A stretch of DNA of 64,000 bases, from NCBI RefSeq assembly GCF_011046535.1, contig NZ_CP049257.1, positions 3,658,001-3,722,000 on the forward strand, read 5' to 3'. Under the pieces are notes generated by a model. That model ran no database searches and was not told the DNA's origin. It worked only from the letters and a program-made list of their open reading frames with translations. This stretch comes from Nocardioides anomalus. Its GTDB lineage: Bacteria; Actinomycetota; Actinomycetes; Propionibacteriales; Nocardioidaceae. The position numbers and the translations under genes were made by a program. Shown here in pieces: positions 43,254 through 54,878 of the stretch (the stretch's first letter is position 1; every line of letters begins with the position of its first letter).

Positions 43254-45605
43254 TCAGCGGGCGGTCGGTGCGGGGAGTTCCTCGACCTTGGGTCGGGCGT
43301 CGGGGTGGCGGTTGTCGCGGACGACGGGGAGCAGCGCCTCGAGGGGCATCGGCCGGTGGAGCAGGTAGCCCTGCACGAAGGGGGCGCCGACCTCCTCGCG
43401 GATGGCTTCGAGCTGGGTCTCGCGCTCGACTCCCTCGACGACGACGTCGAGGCCGAGGGCGTCGCCCATGACGGCGATGGCGTGGAGCACGGCGCGGGCG
43501 CGCTCGTCGTGGTCGATGCCGGCCGAGAGGGTGGCGTCGGTCTTGACCACGTGGGCGGGCAGCTCGTGGAGGTAGCTGATCGAGGAGAAGCCGACGCCGA
43601 AGTCGTCGATCGCGAAGCGCACGCCCATGGCGGCGATGACGCGCATCACGTGCAGGACCTCGGGGTCGTCGCCGATCTCCTGGCGCTCGGTGATCTCCAG
43701 GACCAGGCCGGTGCGGTCCATGTCGCGCACGGCGGTCTGCACGACCCCGACGAAGCGGGGGTCGCGCAGCTGGCGGGCCGAGACGTTGACGCTGATGGAG
43801 ATGGGGCCGCCGGCGGCGTCGCGCAGCGCGCGGGCGTCGCCGCTGACCCGGCGGAGCACGAGCTCGCCGAGGCCGACGACCAGGCCGGTGTCCTCGGCGA
43901 TGCGGACGAAGACGTCGGTGGGCACGTCGGTGCCGTTGAGCCGCCAGCGCACCAGGGCCTCGACGCCGGTGATGAGGCCGGACTCGGTGGCGACGACGGG
44001 CTGGTAGACGACGGCCAGCTCCTCCTCGTCGATGGCCCGGCGCAGCTCCTCGACCAGCTCCAGCCGCTCGATGCTGGCCCGGCCGATGGCGGGCTCGTAG
44101 GAGACCGACTGGGCCTTGCCGCGGCCCTTGGCCTCGTACATCGCCAGGTCGGCCTCGCGCAGCAGCGCCTCGCCGGACTCGCTGCCGTCGCCGTAGGCGA
44201 TGCCGATGGACGCGCCCAGCGGCACGTGGTGGCCGGAGACCTCGGCGCCGCGCATCAGCGAGGCCAGGATCCGGTCGCTGATCTCGATGACCTCCTGGAC
44301 CGAGACGTCCTCCAGCAGCACGGCGAACTCGTCGCCGCCGAGCCGGGCCACGGTGTCGCTCTCGCGGGTGGCGGCCAGCAGCCGGCGCGCGACCTCGATC
44401 AGGACCTCGTCGCCGGCGGCGTGGCCGAAGCGGTCGTTGACCGGCTTGAACTCGTCGAGGTCGACGAACAGCAGCGCGACGCGGACGTTGCGGCGCCGGG
44501 CCAGGTGCAGGGCGTGGGCCACGCGGTCGAGCAGGATGCCGCGGTTGGGCAGGTCGGTCAGCGGGTCGTGCCGCGCGAAGTGGACCATGTCGGCGGTGAG
44601 CTGCAGCCGCGCGAAGGCGTCGGTGGCCAGCACGGCCAGCGCGTCGAGCGCGTGCTGGTCGGCCTGGACGGTGGCGCGGGCCCGCTCGCGCGACTGCGCG
44701 ACGATCCACAACGCGTCCTTGCCGCGGCGCACCTGCGCGCCGATCTCGTACGCCGCGGGTGGGGTCGTGCGGACCTCGACGTCGGTGAGCCGGATCAGCC
44801 GGCGCGCGTCGTGCAGCACTGCCTCGCTGACCAGCTCGGACTCGTGCACCGACTGGATCCGCACCGCCGCCTCGAGGAGCACGGTGAGCCGGCGGGCGTT
44901 CTCCCGGCCGCGGGTGAGCGCGCGGGTGGCCACGAGCAGGGTGATGAGCGGGACGACCAGCAGCGAGAGCATCCACCAGGGGTTGCTGCGCAGCACGACG
45001 GCGGCCAGGTAGCCGAGCAGGTCGAACGGCACGAAGCACACGACGGCCAGCCAGGTCCCGGGCTGGACGAGGTGGCTGCGGATCGGCGTGCCGGAGTCGA
45101 TGCCGACCGAGATGGCCGAGAGCACGTAGTCGATCGAGAAGTAGGCGCTCGCCGCGGCGACCATGGCGAGCAGCTCGCGCGGCGTACCGGTCTGGCCGCC
45201 GCGGACCAGGTGCAGCGCCGCCGCGGAGACGGCACCGGCCAGCACGCCCACGCCGACGTTGAACACGATCGCGGTCGGCCGCTTGCCCGACGTGACCTGC
45301 GTGGCGATGACCCCGAGGCCCCAGACGGCCAGGGCCGACCGGGCGTCGAGGGTGCACAGCAGGAACATCAGCACCGTGGAGTCGAAGCCGATCTCGATGC
45401 CGCCGTCCTCACCGTCGAGCACCATCGGGAAGTGCGCGACGAGGACGACCACCGGTACGCCGACGAGCACCGCGGCCAGGACCTCCCACCCGCCCCCGAG
45501 TGCGTGCGGTGTGGCCCAGACCAGCAGTGCGACGCCGAGCACGCACAGGCCGACGTCGAACCGCCAGCTGCGCGAGTCGCGCAACCGGGTCCGGGTGTCG
45601 GGCAT
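43254..45605 (-). CDS. Membrane-bound GGDEF-EAL cyclic-di-GMP protein
   Basis: This 783-residue protein has eight or so N-terminal membrane helices (to about 225, a MASE-like sensor), a GAF-like or coiled linker, a GGDEF domain and an EAL domain. The diguanylate cyclase active site RLGGDEF and FVDLDEFKPVNDRFGH are intact. The EAL domain retains VEALVRW, NVSARQL, EITE and AIDDFGVGFSS. It may therefore make, degrade or sense cyclic-di-GMP. The stimulus is unknown. Confidence 0.92.
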   Translation of the reverse strand: MPDTRTRLRDSRSWRFDVGLCVLGVALLVWATPHALGGGWEVLAAVLVGVPVVVLVAHFPMVLDGEDGGIEIGFDSTVLMFLLCTLDARSALAVWGLGVIATQVTSGKRPTAIVFNVGVGVLAGAVSAAALHLVRGGQTGTPRELLAMVAAASAYFSIDYVLSAISVGIDSGTPIRSHLVQPGTWLAVVCFVPFDLLGYLAAVVLRSNPWWMLSLLVVPLITLLVATRALTRGRENARRLTVLLEAAVRIQSVHESELVSEAVLHDARRLIRLTDVEVRTTPPAAYEIGAQVRRGKDALWIVAQSRERARATVQADQHALDALAVLATDAFARLQLTADMVHFARHDPLTDLPNRGILLDRVAHALHLARRRNVRVALLFVDLDEFKPVNDRFGHAAGDEVLIEVARRLLAATRESDTVARLGGDEFAVLLEDVSVQEVIEISDRILASLMRGAEVSGHHVPLGASIGIAYGDGSESGEALLREADLAMYEAKGRGKAQSVSYEPAIGRASIERLELVEELRRAIDEEELAVVYQPVVATESGLITGVEALVRWRLNGTDVPTDVFVRIAEDTGLVVGLGELVLRRVSGDARALRDAAGGPISISVNVSARQLRDPRFVGVVQTAVRDMDRTGLVLEITERQEIGDDPEVLHVMRVIAAMGVRFAIDDFGVGFSSISYLHELPAHVVKTDATLSAGIDHDERARAVLHAIAVMGDALGLDVVVEGVERETQLEAIREEVGAPFVQGYLLHRPMPLEALLPVVRDNRHPDARPKVEELPAPTAR

Positions 45606-45689
45606 GAGGGGCTCCTGTCGGCGGTACGGCAGACGACTCAGTATCGAGCGGCCGACAGGGCCCGCGAGGCGGAATGGCCAGACTGGTGC

Positions 45690-46457
45690 TCAGCGCCCGA
45701 GCGCGGCCAGGACGGTGGGGAGCAGCGCCTTGGCCGTGCGCCGGTAGCCCGCGGCGCTGGGGTGGAAGCGGTCCGCGCTGAACATCGCGTCGGGGTCGGC
45801 CACGAAGGAGGGTCCGACGGCCTGGGCCAGCGGGACCACGTGCGCCCCCGCCCGGGCGGCCGCCACGGCCTGCGCGGCAGCCAGCTGCCGCGACGCCCGC
45901 GAGCCCAGGGCGCGCAGGGGCTGGGGCACCGGCCGGAGCGCACCGAGGTCGGGACAGGTGCCGACCACGACCTCGGCGCCGCGCTCGCGCAGCGCGCTCA
46001 CCGCAGCCTCGAGGTCGCGCACGGACTCGGCGACCGGCACCCGGTGGGTGACGTCGTTGCCGCCGACGATGACCACCGCGACGTCGGGCCGGTACGCCGG
46101 GCGCAGCCGCGCCAGCTGCCCGGCCAGCATCGAGGTCTCGGCGCCGACCTCGGCCACGGTGCGCAGCCGGACCGGGCGGCGGGTGGCCTTGGCCAGCCGC
46201 ACCGCCAACCGGGCGCCGAGGGTCTCCTTGCGGCGGGTGGCGCCCAGGCCGGCCGCGATGGAGTCGCCCACCAGGAGCAGGTCGATCGGCTCGCCGGCGT
46301 ACTTCCGCTTCCAGCGGCGGTCGGCGTCGAGCGCGTCCTCACCGAGCGGCTTGCCGATCAGGCGGCGGGCGTGCGCCGCCTGCCGGCGCAGCAGCTCCCG
46401 GCCGGCGAGCGCGCCGAGGACCACGAGGGTGACGGTGAGGAGGGCACGGCGACGCAC
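45690..46457 (-). CDS. SGNH/GDSL-type lipase or esterase
   Basis: This 255-residue protein has an N-terminal hydrophobic anchor (LLTVTLVVLGALAG) and the SGNH blocks GDSIAAG (nucleophile serine), GAETS, GGNDV and DRFHPS (catalytic Asp-His). It is probably an exported esterase acting on acyl groups of lipids or polysaccharides. It is not obviously coupled to neighbours. Confidence 0.9.
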   Translation of the reverse strand: MRRRALLTVTLVVLGALAGRELLRRQAAHARRLIGKPLGEDALDADRRWKRKYAGEPIDLLLVGDSIAAGLGATRRKETLGARLAVRLAKATRRPVRLRTVAEVGAETSMLAGQLARLRPAYRPDVAVVIVGGNDVTHRVPVAESVRDLEAAVSALRERGAEVVVGTCPDLGALRPVPQPLRALGSRASRQLAAAQAVAAARAGAHVVPLAQAVGPSFVADPDAMFSADRFHPSAAGYRRTAKALLPTVLAALGR

Positions 46458-46508
46458 GAGGCATCTGTCGCACGCCGACCTGAACGGACCGTGAGCACGC
46501 CGCGTCGC

Positions 46509-47444
46509 TCAGGTGATGAGCTCGTCCAGGCGGGAGTACGCCGCGGCGTCGCCGCGGACCACGACGCTGCGGCGGCCGTCGAGGGAGACCGGCACGTCGC
46601 CGGCCACGGTGATCCGGCGCATCTCGCGCGGGTGGTGGTCGAAGTCGGCGACCGCGTAGTGCTGGGTGGCGCGGTTGTCCCACATCGCGACGTCGCCGGG
46701 CCGCCAGGACCAGCGCACGGTGTTCTCGAGCTTGGTGACGCGGTTCTGCAGCAGCTGGAACAGCGCGGTCGACTCCGAGCTGTTGAGGCCCAGGAAGCGG
46801 CTCACGAAGTGGCCGAGCACCAGCGACCGCTCGCCGGTCTCGGGGTGCACCCGCACCACCGGGTGCTGGGTCTCGAAGAGCTGGGAGACGAAGTCGTCAC
46901 GGCTGTAGTTGGCGTCCGGCTGGTCGTGCTCCTCGTCCTGCTGGGCGTAGTCGTAGCTGTTGGTGTGCACCGCCCACAGCCCGTCGACCAGCGCCTGGAG
47001 CGGCGCCGGCAGCGCGTCGTACGCCGTGACGGTGTTGGCCCAGACCGTGGTGCCGCCGTACGGCGGGAGGGTGACCGCCCGCAGCACCGAGAGGGCCGGC
47101 ACCCGGTCCACGAAGGTGACGTCGGTGTGCCAGGCGTTGGCGGCCATGCCCTTGTTGGCGGTGACGCGCAGGACCCGGGCGCTGCCGGTGTTGACAGTCG
47201 GGTGCGCGGTGGTCAGCGGACCGAACCGCTCCGCGAAGCCGATCTGGTCCTCGTCGTCGACGTGGTCCTGGTCGCGGAAGAACAGCACCTTGTGGGTCAG
47301 CAGCGCCGCGCGCACCTGGGCCACGGTCTCCGCGGACAGCGCGCCACCGAGACGCACGCCCGTGACCTCGGCGCCGATCCGGCCGCCCAGCTGGCGGACG
47401 TCGAGCGCAGTCGCGCGGTCCAGCGTGCCCAGCACCATCGTCAT
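46509..47444 (-). CDS. TauD/TfdA-family Fe(II)/2-oxoglutarate dioxygenase
   Basis: This 311-residue enzyme shows the iron-binding triad WHTDVTF (H-x-D) and [11 protein letters not shown] (distal H). The 2-oxoglutarate-binding arginine is in [10 protein letters not shown]. Family members hydroxylate taurine, alkyl sulfates or herbicides to release sulfite or another product. Specificity cannot be read here. The next minus-strand gene upstream is thrC, separated by 42 bases. Confidence 0.88.
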   Translation of the reverse strand: MTMVLGTLDRATALDVRQLGGRIGAEVTGVRLGGALSAETVAQVRAALLTHKVLFFRDQDHVDDEDQIGFAERFGPLTTAHPTVNTGSARVLRVTANKGMAANAWHTDVTFVDRVPALSVLRAVTLPPYGGTTVWANTVTAYDALPAPLQALVDGLWAVHTNSYDYAQQDEEHDQPDANYSRDDFVSQLFETQHPVVRVHPETGERSLVLGHFVSRFLGLNSSESTALFQLLQNRVTKLENTVRWSWRPGDVAMWDNRATQHYAVADFDHHPREMRRITVAGDVPVSLDGRRSVVVRGDAAAYSRLDELIT

Positions 47445-47486
47445 GCGGCCAGGTTACCGCAGTAAGCCGGTGGACTTAGGCAGGTA

Positions 47487-48755
47487 TCACGCGAGCCCGG
47501 TCGCCACGAACGCGTCGTACGTCGGCGCGATGGTCGCCGCGGGCCCGACCGAGCCCGCGACCGCGTCGAGGGTCTTGAGGCCGTGGCCGGTGTTGATGAC
47601 CACGGTCTCGAGCTCGGGGTCGAGCTGGCGGGTCTCCACGAGCTTCTTCAGCACGCCGACCGTGGTGCCGCCGGCGGTCTCGGTGAAGATCCCCTCGGTG
47701 CGGGCCAGCAGCACGATGGCCGCGCGGACCTCGTCGTCGGTCACGTCCTCGACGGCGCCACCGGTGCGGTGGCAGACGTCGAGCACGTAGATGCCGTCGG
47801 CCGGGTTGCCGATGGCCAGGCTCTTGGCGATGGTGTCGGGCTTGACCGGGCGGATCGCGGGGGCGTCGGTCTTGAACGCCGTGCTGACCGGCGAGCAGCC
47901 GGCCGCCTGCGCGCCGTACACCTTGTAGGGCTTGTCCTCGACGAGCCCGAGCGTGATCAGCTCCCGGAACGCCTTGTCGACCTTGGTCAGCTGCGACCCG
48001 CTCGCGACCGGGATGACGACCTGGTCGGGCAGCCGCCAGCCGAGCTGCTCGGCGATCTCGTAGCCGAGGGTCTTGGAGCCCTCGGCGTAGTAGGGCCGGA
48101 CGTTGACGTTGACGAACGCCCAGCCGTCCTCCTCGGCGGCGATCTCCTGGGCCAGCTTGTTGACGTCGTCGTAGGTGCCGTCGACCGCGACCAGCTGCTC
48201 GGTGAAGACCGCGCTGTTGACCTGCTTGGGCTGCTCGAGATTGCTGGGGATGAAGACCACCGTCTTCATGCCGGCGCGCGCCCCGGCCGCCGCCACCGCG
48301 TTGGCCAGGTTGCCGGTGCTCGGGCAGGCGAACACCGTCGCGCCGAGCTCGCGGGCCGCGCTCAGCGCGCAGGCCACCACGCGGTCCTTGAAGGAGTTGG
48401 TCGGGTTGGTGGAGTCGTCCTTGACCCAGAGCCTGGTCAGGCCCAGCTCGCGGGCCAGGTTGGCCGCCGGCAGCAGCCGGGTGAAGCCAGGCTCGGTGTT
48501 GGGGCTGGACTCGATGTCACTCGGCACCGGCAGCAGCGCCTTGTAGCGCCAGATGTTGCGCGGCCCGGCCTCGATCTCCTCCCGCGTCACCTGCGGGAAG
48601 TCGTAGGCGATCTCGAGCGGACCGAAGCACTCCGGACAGGCGTAGAAGGGGCCGAGCGCGGTCTGGTGACCGCACTCGCGGCACGAGAGCGCGGTGGCGT
48701 GCCCGAACGCACCGTCGCGCAGCGTGGTCTTCTTCTCGGCGACAGCAGTGCTCAC
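47487..48755 (-). CDS. thrC: Threonine synthase
   Basis: This 422-residue PLP enzyme converts O-phosphohomoserine to threonine. The PLP lysine is in NPTNSFKDR, and the phosphate-binding loop and substrate site include CPSTGNLANA. An N-terminal zinc-ribbon (CRECG and CPEC) is present, as in some longer threonine synthases. The GTG start has GAGGAGG 5 bases upstream, and that ribosome site is part of the SAM-I riboswitch P1 helix. Control by SAM links threonine and methionine branches. Confidence 0.95.
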   Translation of the reverse strand: MSTAVAEKKTTLRDGAFGHATALSCRECGHQTALGPFYACPECFGPLEIAYDFPQVTREEIEAGPRNIWRYKALLPVPSDIESSPNTEPGFTRLLPAANLARELGLTRLWVKDDSTNPTNSFKDRVVACALSAARELGATVFACPSTGNLANAVAAAGARAGMKTVVFIPSNLEQPKQVNSAVFTEQLVAVDGTYDDVNKLAQEIAAEEDGWAFVNVNVRPYYAEGSKTLGYEIAEQLGWRLPDQVVIPVASGSQLTKVDKAFRELITLGLVEDKPYKVYGAQAAGCSPVSTAFKTDAPAIRPVKPDTIAKSLAIGNPADGIYVLDVCHRTGGAVEDVTDDEVRAAIVLLARTEGIFTETAGGTTVGVLKKLVETRQLDPELETVVINTGHGLKTLDAVAGSVGPAATIAPTYDAFVATGLA

Positions 48756-48763
48756 GAGGTCCT

Positions 48764-48873
48764 CCTCATCTCTCCGCAGCGACCTTCGCTCCGGACGGAA
48801 TTGGCACCTTTCCGCGGTGTGCGGCGGTTGCCGGGACTTCTCAGGGCCGTTCCCTCAGTCCCTCTGGATGAGG
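48764..48873 (-). promoter_or_regulatory. SAM-I (S-box) riboswitch upstream of thrC
   Basis: On the minus strand the leader contains the S-box core GGCCCTGAGAAGTCCCGGCAACC-like block (in two parts, GGCCCTGAGAAG and TCCCGGCAACC) and AAGGTGCCAATTCC. P1 pairs CCTCATC (48873-48867) with GATGAGG (48770-48764). The 3' P1 strand overlaps the thrC ribosome site GAGGAGG, so SAM binding should block translation. An upstream TTGGCACCT can pair with the core AGGTGCCAA, giving a competing fold. Confidence 0.88.
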
Positions 48874-48968
48874 TGCCAACACTACGGGCGCTCGTCTCAG
48901 GGCGTGAACACGAGTACCGCCATGTGGACGGGTGCACCAGACCCGCTCCGCGCGCGGGCGCAAGGGGG

Positions 48969-49457
48969 TCAGCGCTTGGTGCGCTTGGCCACCCAGTCCA
49001 TCGGGTCGTCGGCGTCGCCGCGGGCGCAGTAGCCGACCTCGTAGGAGAAGGTCGCGGACTTGACCTCGGTGCCCTTGAGCCTGCCGGTGACCTCGAGGCG
49101 GATGTCCTCGTAGTCGTTGGGGCTGTCCTGCTCGAGCAGGTAGTGGAACTTCCCGCGCTTGTCGATCTTCATCGGACCGGCCGGCTGCACGACGTACTGC
49201 ACGCCGAGGGGGTAGGAGCAGACCGCGTTGAAGCGCACGATCATGTTCTTGATCTTGCGGCCGTGGCCGGTGACGTCGAACTCGTAGACCATCGTGTCCA
49301 AGGCGTTGTCCTCGACCGGGGTCTCGTGACCGACGTAGTGGCCGTCTGGGTTCTTCGGCTTGGGCTTGGGTTTGGCGTCGGCGGCGGGCCCGGTGGCGAC
49401 GAGGGCGGCGGCCAGGACGGGGACGAGGAGAGACGCGAGACGGGTAGGACGGGTCAC
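48969..49457 (-). CDS. Secreted protein of unknown function
   Basis: This 162-residue protein has a signal peptide (LASLLVPVLAAALVATGPAADA), followed by a Lys/Pro-rich KPKPKPKNP stretch and a compact beta-rich domain with two cysteines (FNAVCSYPLG and VGYCARG). No family is recognised. It begins 31 bases after the lon stop, and the region 48,874-48,968 downstream of it contains no other gene. Confidence 0.7.
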   Translation of the reverse strand: MTRPTRLASLLVPVLAAALVATGPAADAKPKPKPKNPDGHYVGHETPVEDNALDTMVYEFDVTGHGRKIKNMIVRFNAVCSYPLGVQYVVQPAGPMKIDKRGKFHYLLEQDSPNDYEDIRLEVTGRLKGTEVKSATFSYEVGYCARGDADDPMDWVAKRTKR

Positions 49458-49487
49458 GGGACCAGTCCTACCCGTCTGCGGTGGGGC

Positions 49488-51802
<2,315 letters not shown>

Positions 51803-51812
<10 letters not shown>

Positions 51813-51823
51813 ACCGGCTCAAC
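51803..51823. promoter_or_regulatory. HAIR-like element (HspR site) over the lon start
   Basis: CTTGAGT-N7-GCTCAAC fits the HAIR consensus CTTGAGT-N7-ACTCAAG at 12 of 14 arm positions. It spans the lon start codon, so either the transcript is nearly leaderless or repression acts by blocking elongation. Confidence 0.6.
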
Positions 51824-51885
51824 TTCTGGGATCGAAGCGGTGTTCCCGGCGCTCCCCGCGTTCTCCCTGGGCGAACAGGGGGCGA

Positions 51886-52731
51886 TCAAGCCCGCAGGCC
51901 GGCCGCGTCCTGCGCGAGCTGGCGCAGCAGATCGAGGACGCCGTCGGGACCGTGGACCAGGACGTCAGAGAGCGGGACCAGGGCGCTCTCCTCGTCGGAG
52001 GCCGAGCAGACCCGCAGCGTGGGCAGGCCACCCTCGGCCAGGGCGGCGACGGCCTCGAAGGCCTCGACGTCGCCCAGGTCGTCGCCGACGAAGACGAACC
52101 CGCCCGCGTCCAGCTCCTCGGCCAGGGTCTCGACCGCGAGCCCCTTGTGCATGCCGGGCGAGCGGACCTCGACGACCTGCTTGCCGGGCTCGACGACCAG
52201 GTCGTGGCGCGCGGCGAGGTCGCGCAGCTCGGGCAGGAGCGCGTCGTACGCCGCCTGGGGGTCCGGCAGCCGGCGGGTGTGGACGGCGACCGCGAGCCCC
52301 TTCTCCTCGATGTGCGCCTCTCCCGCACCGAGCCGGCGCAGCAGCCGGGGCAGATCGGCGGTGAACGACGCCAGCCCGTGCGGCGGGCGGGGGCTGATCA
52401 CGCGGCGGTTGGTCGACGACCAGCGCTCGTTGCCGTACTGCCCGAGGACGTAGAGCTCCTTGCCCACGTCGCCCACGGCGTTGCCGACCGCCTCGAGGCC
52501 GCCGAGGTCGAGCGCCTGGCGGGCCGGGCGGCCGGTGACGACGGCGACGGCACGGACCTGCTCGGCCAGCGCCACGAGGACCTCGGCCGCGTCCGGGTGG
52601 ATGTGCGCCTGGGCCGGGTCGTCCACGATCGGGGCGAGGGTGCCGTCGAAGTCCAGCCCGACCACGGTCTCGGCGGCGACCCGGACGAGGGCGGCGTACT
52701 TCTGCTCCCCCTCCTCCGAGGTGAACTCCAT
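51886..52731 (-). CDS. otsB: Trehalose-6-phosphate phosphatase
   Basis: This 281-residue HAD-family phosphatase has catalytic LDFDGTLAPI (both aspartates), VVTGRPARQA, the lysine in GMHKGLAVE and FVFVGDDLGD (motif IV). The HIEEKG and GNERW segments are typical of OtsB. It releases trehalose from trehalose-6-phosphate made by OtsA, whose gene is 6 kb away on the other strand. ATG 52731 begins MEFTSEEGE. Confidence 0.93.
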   Translation of the reverse strand: MEFTSEEGEQKYAALVRVAAETVVGLDFDGTLAPIVDDPAQAHIHPDAAEVLVALAEQVRAVAVVTGRPARQALDLGGLEAVGNAVGDVGKELYVLGQYGNERWSSTNRRVISPRPPHGLASFTADLPRLLRRLGAGEAHIEEKGLAVAVHTRRLPDPQAAYDALLPELRDLAARHDLVVEPGKQVVEVRSPGMHKGLAVETLAEELDAGGFVFVGDDLGDVEAFEAVAALAEGGLPTLRVCSASDEESALVPLSDVLVHGPDGVLDLLRQLAQDAAGLRA

Positions 52732-52890
52732 GGCGCTACCCCACCACAACCGCGCCGGCACGACCCATCCGGGCCATGTCGACGGGCTGTTCCGCGCGGC
52801 CAGGTTGCCGCCGTGCTCCCCCGCGCGCTCACCGGGTCCGCCCTCCTGTTGGCCGCCTGCTGGCCGCCGTGGGTCGTGCGGAGCTGAGGG

Positions 52891-53394
52891 CTACGGAAGC
52901 TCGCCGGTGAGGATCACGGTGAGCCGGTCGAGCCGCATGGGGTCGACGGCGGGCGCGGTGCGCTGGATGCCGAGGTCGAGGGCGAGCAGCTTGCCCTCGC
53001 GCTCCATCCGCTTCGGGTAGTAGACGGTGGAGGCCGGGATGGTGCCGTACCAGTTGTCGGAGCCGACGACCTGCCAGCCGATCTGGGTGGCCTGGGCCGC
53101 GACCCGGCCGGCGAGCCCCGTGATGCCGGAGTTGTTGAAGACCACGACGTAGACCTTGGACCGGTCGACCTGCGGCTTGGGCGGCTTCGGCGCCTTGGTC
53201 GGCGAGGCCGACGGCGTGGGCGCCGCGCTCGCGGAGGCCTCGGGCTGCGCGGCCGGGGTGATCTGCTTCTCCTGGGGCTCGGCGTCGCGGGTGAAGACGA
53301 ACGCGACACCGGCCATGGCCACCGCGATGACGCTCAGCAGCACCACCGGCGAGGGGAAGACCACCCCGCGCTGGTCGCGGACGCGCCTGGTCAT
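52891..53394 (-). CDS. LytR_C-domain membrane protein (VirR/Rv0431-like)
   Basis: This 167-residue protein has a short cytoplasmic N-terminus, one membrane helix (VVLLSVIAVAMAGVAFVF), an Ala/Pro-rich linker and a C-terminal LytR_C domain (VYVVVFNNSGITGLAGRVAA, VGSDNW, TVYYPKRMEREGKLLA). It follows a DUF3263 gene by 19 bases, the same order as Rv0430-Rv0431 in Mycobacterium tuberculosis, where Rv0431 is VirR. A cell-envelope role is likely. Confidence 0.8.
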   Translation of the reverse strand: MTRRVRDQRGVVFPSPVVLLSVIAVAMAGVAFVFTRDAEPQEKQITPAAQPEASASAAPTPSASPTKAPKPPKPQVDRSKVYVVVFNNSGITGLAGRVAAQATQIGWQVVGSDNWYGTIPASTVYYPKRMEREGKLLALDLGIQRTAPAVDPMRLDRLTVILTGELP

Positions 53395-53413
53395 CGGGCG
53401 GCCGGCCACGGGT

Positions 53414-53725
53414 CTACAGCTCGAAGCCGAGGCGGCGGGCCGAGCGCTGCCGCTGGCGCGCGGCGCGCAGCCGGCGCAGCCGCCGGACCAGCAGCGGGTC
53501 GGCCTCGAGGGCCTCGGGACGGTCGATGAGGGCGTTGAGCACCTGGTAGTAGCGCGTCGAGGACATGTCGAACTTCTCGCGGACCGCGGTCTCCTTGGCG
53601 CCGGCGTACTTCCACCAGTGCCGCTCGAACTCCAGGATCTCGCGGTCGCGGTCGCTGAGCACCACCTGCTCGGAGGCCTGACCGGCCTCCGGGCGCCCGA
53701 CGTTCGCCGCATCCATGGCCGACAT
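53414..53725 (-). CDS. DUF3263 family protein
   Basis: This 103-residue helical protein contains LSDRDREILEFERHWWKYAG and FDMSSTRYYQVLNALIDRPE, a helix-turn-helix-like core conserved in actinobacteria. ATG 53725 and ATG 53716 are both possible starts. It precedes the LytR_C protein, as in mycobacteria. A DNA-binding role is suggested by the fold only. Confidence 0.85.
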   Translation of the reverse strand: MSAMDAANVGRPEAGQASEQVVLSDRDREILEFERHWWKYAGAKETAVREKFDMSSTRYYQVLNALIDRPEALEADPLLVRRLRRLRAARQRQRSARRLGFEL

Positions 53726-53789
53726 GCTAGGCGACGAATCACAGCGATGTCATTCAACCCTCCGGCGCGCCGGGGGCCAGACTCGGGCC

Positions 53790-54812
53790 ATGACTCAGGC
53801 CGTCGCCGTCACCCGCTGGGGCATCCTCGGCCCGGGGCGCATCGCCCAGACCTTCGCCCGCGACCTCCTCCTCGTCCCCGACGCCGAGCTCGCCGCCGTC
53901 GGCTCCCGCTCCCGGGAGCGCGCGTCGGCCCTCGCCGACGAGGCCGGCGGCACGGCGTACGGCTCGTACGAGGAGTTCCTGGCCGACGACCGCGTCGACG
54001 CGGTGTACGTCGCCTCGCCGCACGCCCTGCACGTCGACCACGTGGCCGCGTGCCTCGCCGCCGGCAAGCACGTGCTGTGCGAGAAGCCGATGACGCTGCG
54101 CGCCGCCGACGCCGCCGCGCTCTTCGACCAGGCGCGCGCCGCCGGGCTGCTGCTCATGGAGGCGATGTGGACCGCGACGCACCCCGTCGTGCGCGCGGTG
54201 GTCGAGCGGGTGCGCGCCGGCGAGTTCGGCACGCCCCGCCAGCTGCACGCCGAGCTCGGCTTCGTCGTCCCCGACGACCCCACCGACCGCCTCCTTGACC
54301 CCGCCCTCGGCGGCGGCGCGCTGCTGGACATGGGCGTCTACCCCCTCACCTTCGCCCACCTGCTCCTCGGCGAGGCCGAGGCGCTCACCGGCACCGCCGT
54401 GCTCTCCGAGCTCGGCGCCGACCTCGACGTCGCCATCGCCGGCCGCTACCCCCGCGGTGCCGTCGCCACCCTCACCGCCTCGATGACCTCGTGGTCCTCG
54501 CGCCGCGCGGAGCTGGCCACCGACCGCGGCCGGCTCGTGGTCGACGACTTCCACCACCCCACCACCGCGACGTTCACGCCCATCGGCGTCGGCGCCACCA
54601 ACGACGACATCGAGCGCGGCCGGGTCGTGGAGTTCGGCGGCGCGGACGAGGTCATCGGGCGTGGCTACGGCAACGAGGTGGTGGAGTTCCAGCGCTGCCT
54701 GGCCGCCGGCCTGCTCGAGAGCCCGCTCGTCCCCCACGCCCAGACGCTGGCGATCATGCGGCAGATGGACGACCTGCGCGCGCAGGTCGGCGTGCGCTAC
54801 CCGGGCGATTGA
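53790..54812 (+). CDS. Gfo/Idh/MocA-family oxidoreductase
   Basis: This 340-residue NAD(P)-dependent dehydrogenase has an N-terminal Rossmann fold with GPGRIAQ (nucleotide loop), AAVGSRS, YVASPHALH and the family signature HVLCEKPMTL. The C-terminal domain carries GGGALLDMGVYPLTF. It probably oxidises a sugar, inositol or dihydrodiol; the substrate is not readable. The ATG lies 64 bases from the divergent DUF3263 gene. Confidence 0.9.
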   Translation: MTQAVAVTRWGILGPGRIAQTFARDLLLVPDAELAAVGSRSRERASALADEAGGTAYGSYEEFLADDRVDAVYVASPHALHVDHVAACLAAGKHVLCEKPMTLRAADAAALFDQARAAGLLLMEAMWTATHPVVRAVVERVRAGEFGTPRQLHAELGFVVPDDPTDRLLDPALGGGALLDMGVYPLTFAHLLLGEAEALTGTAVLSELGADLDVAIAGRYPRGAVATLTASMTSWSSRRAELATDRGRLVVDDFHHPTTATFTPIGVGATNDDIERGRVVEFGGADEVIGRGYGNEVVEFQRCLAAGLLESPLVPHAQTLAIMRQMDDLRAQVGVRYPGD

Positions 54813-54878
54813 CGTATCTCCACGGCACGGCGACGCTCCTGGCTACCGACAGCCACCCCGTCCGTCAGGAGCACGACC

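Noticed and set aside
43098..47465. A 1,455-codon plus-strand open frame across the GGDEF-EAL, SGNH and TauD genes
   Set aside because: It runs antisense through three recognisable genes and the long hairpin, and its own translation has no domain.
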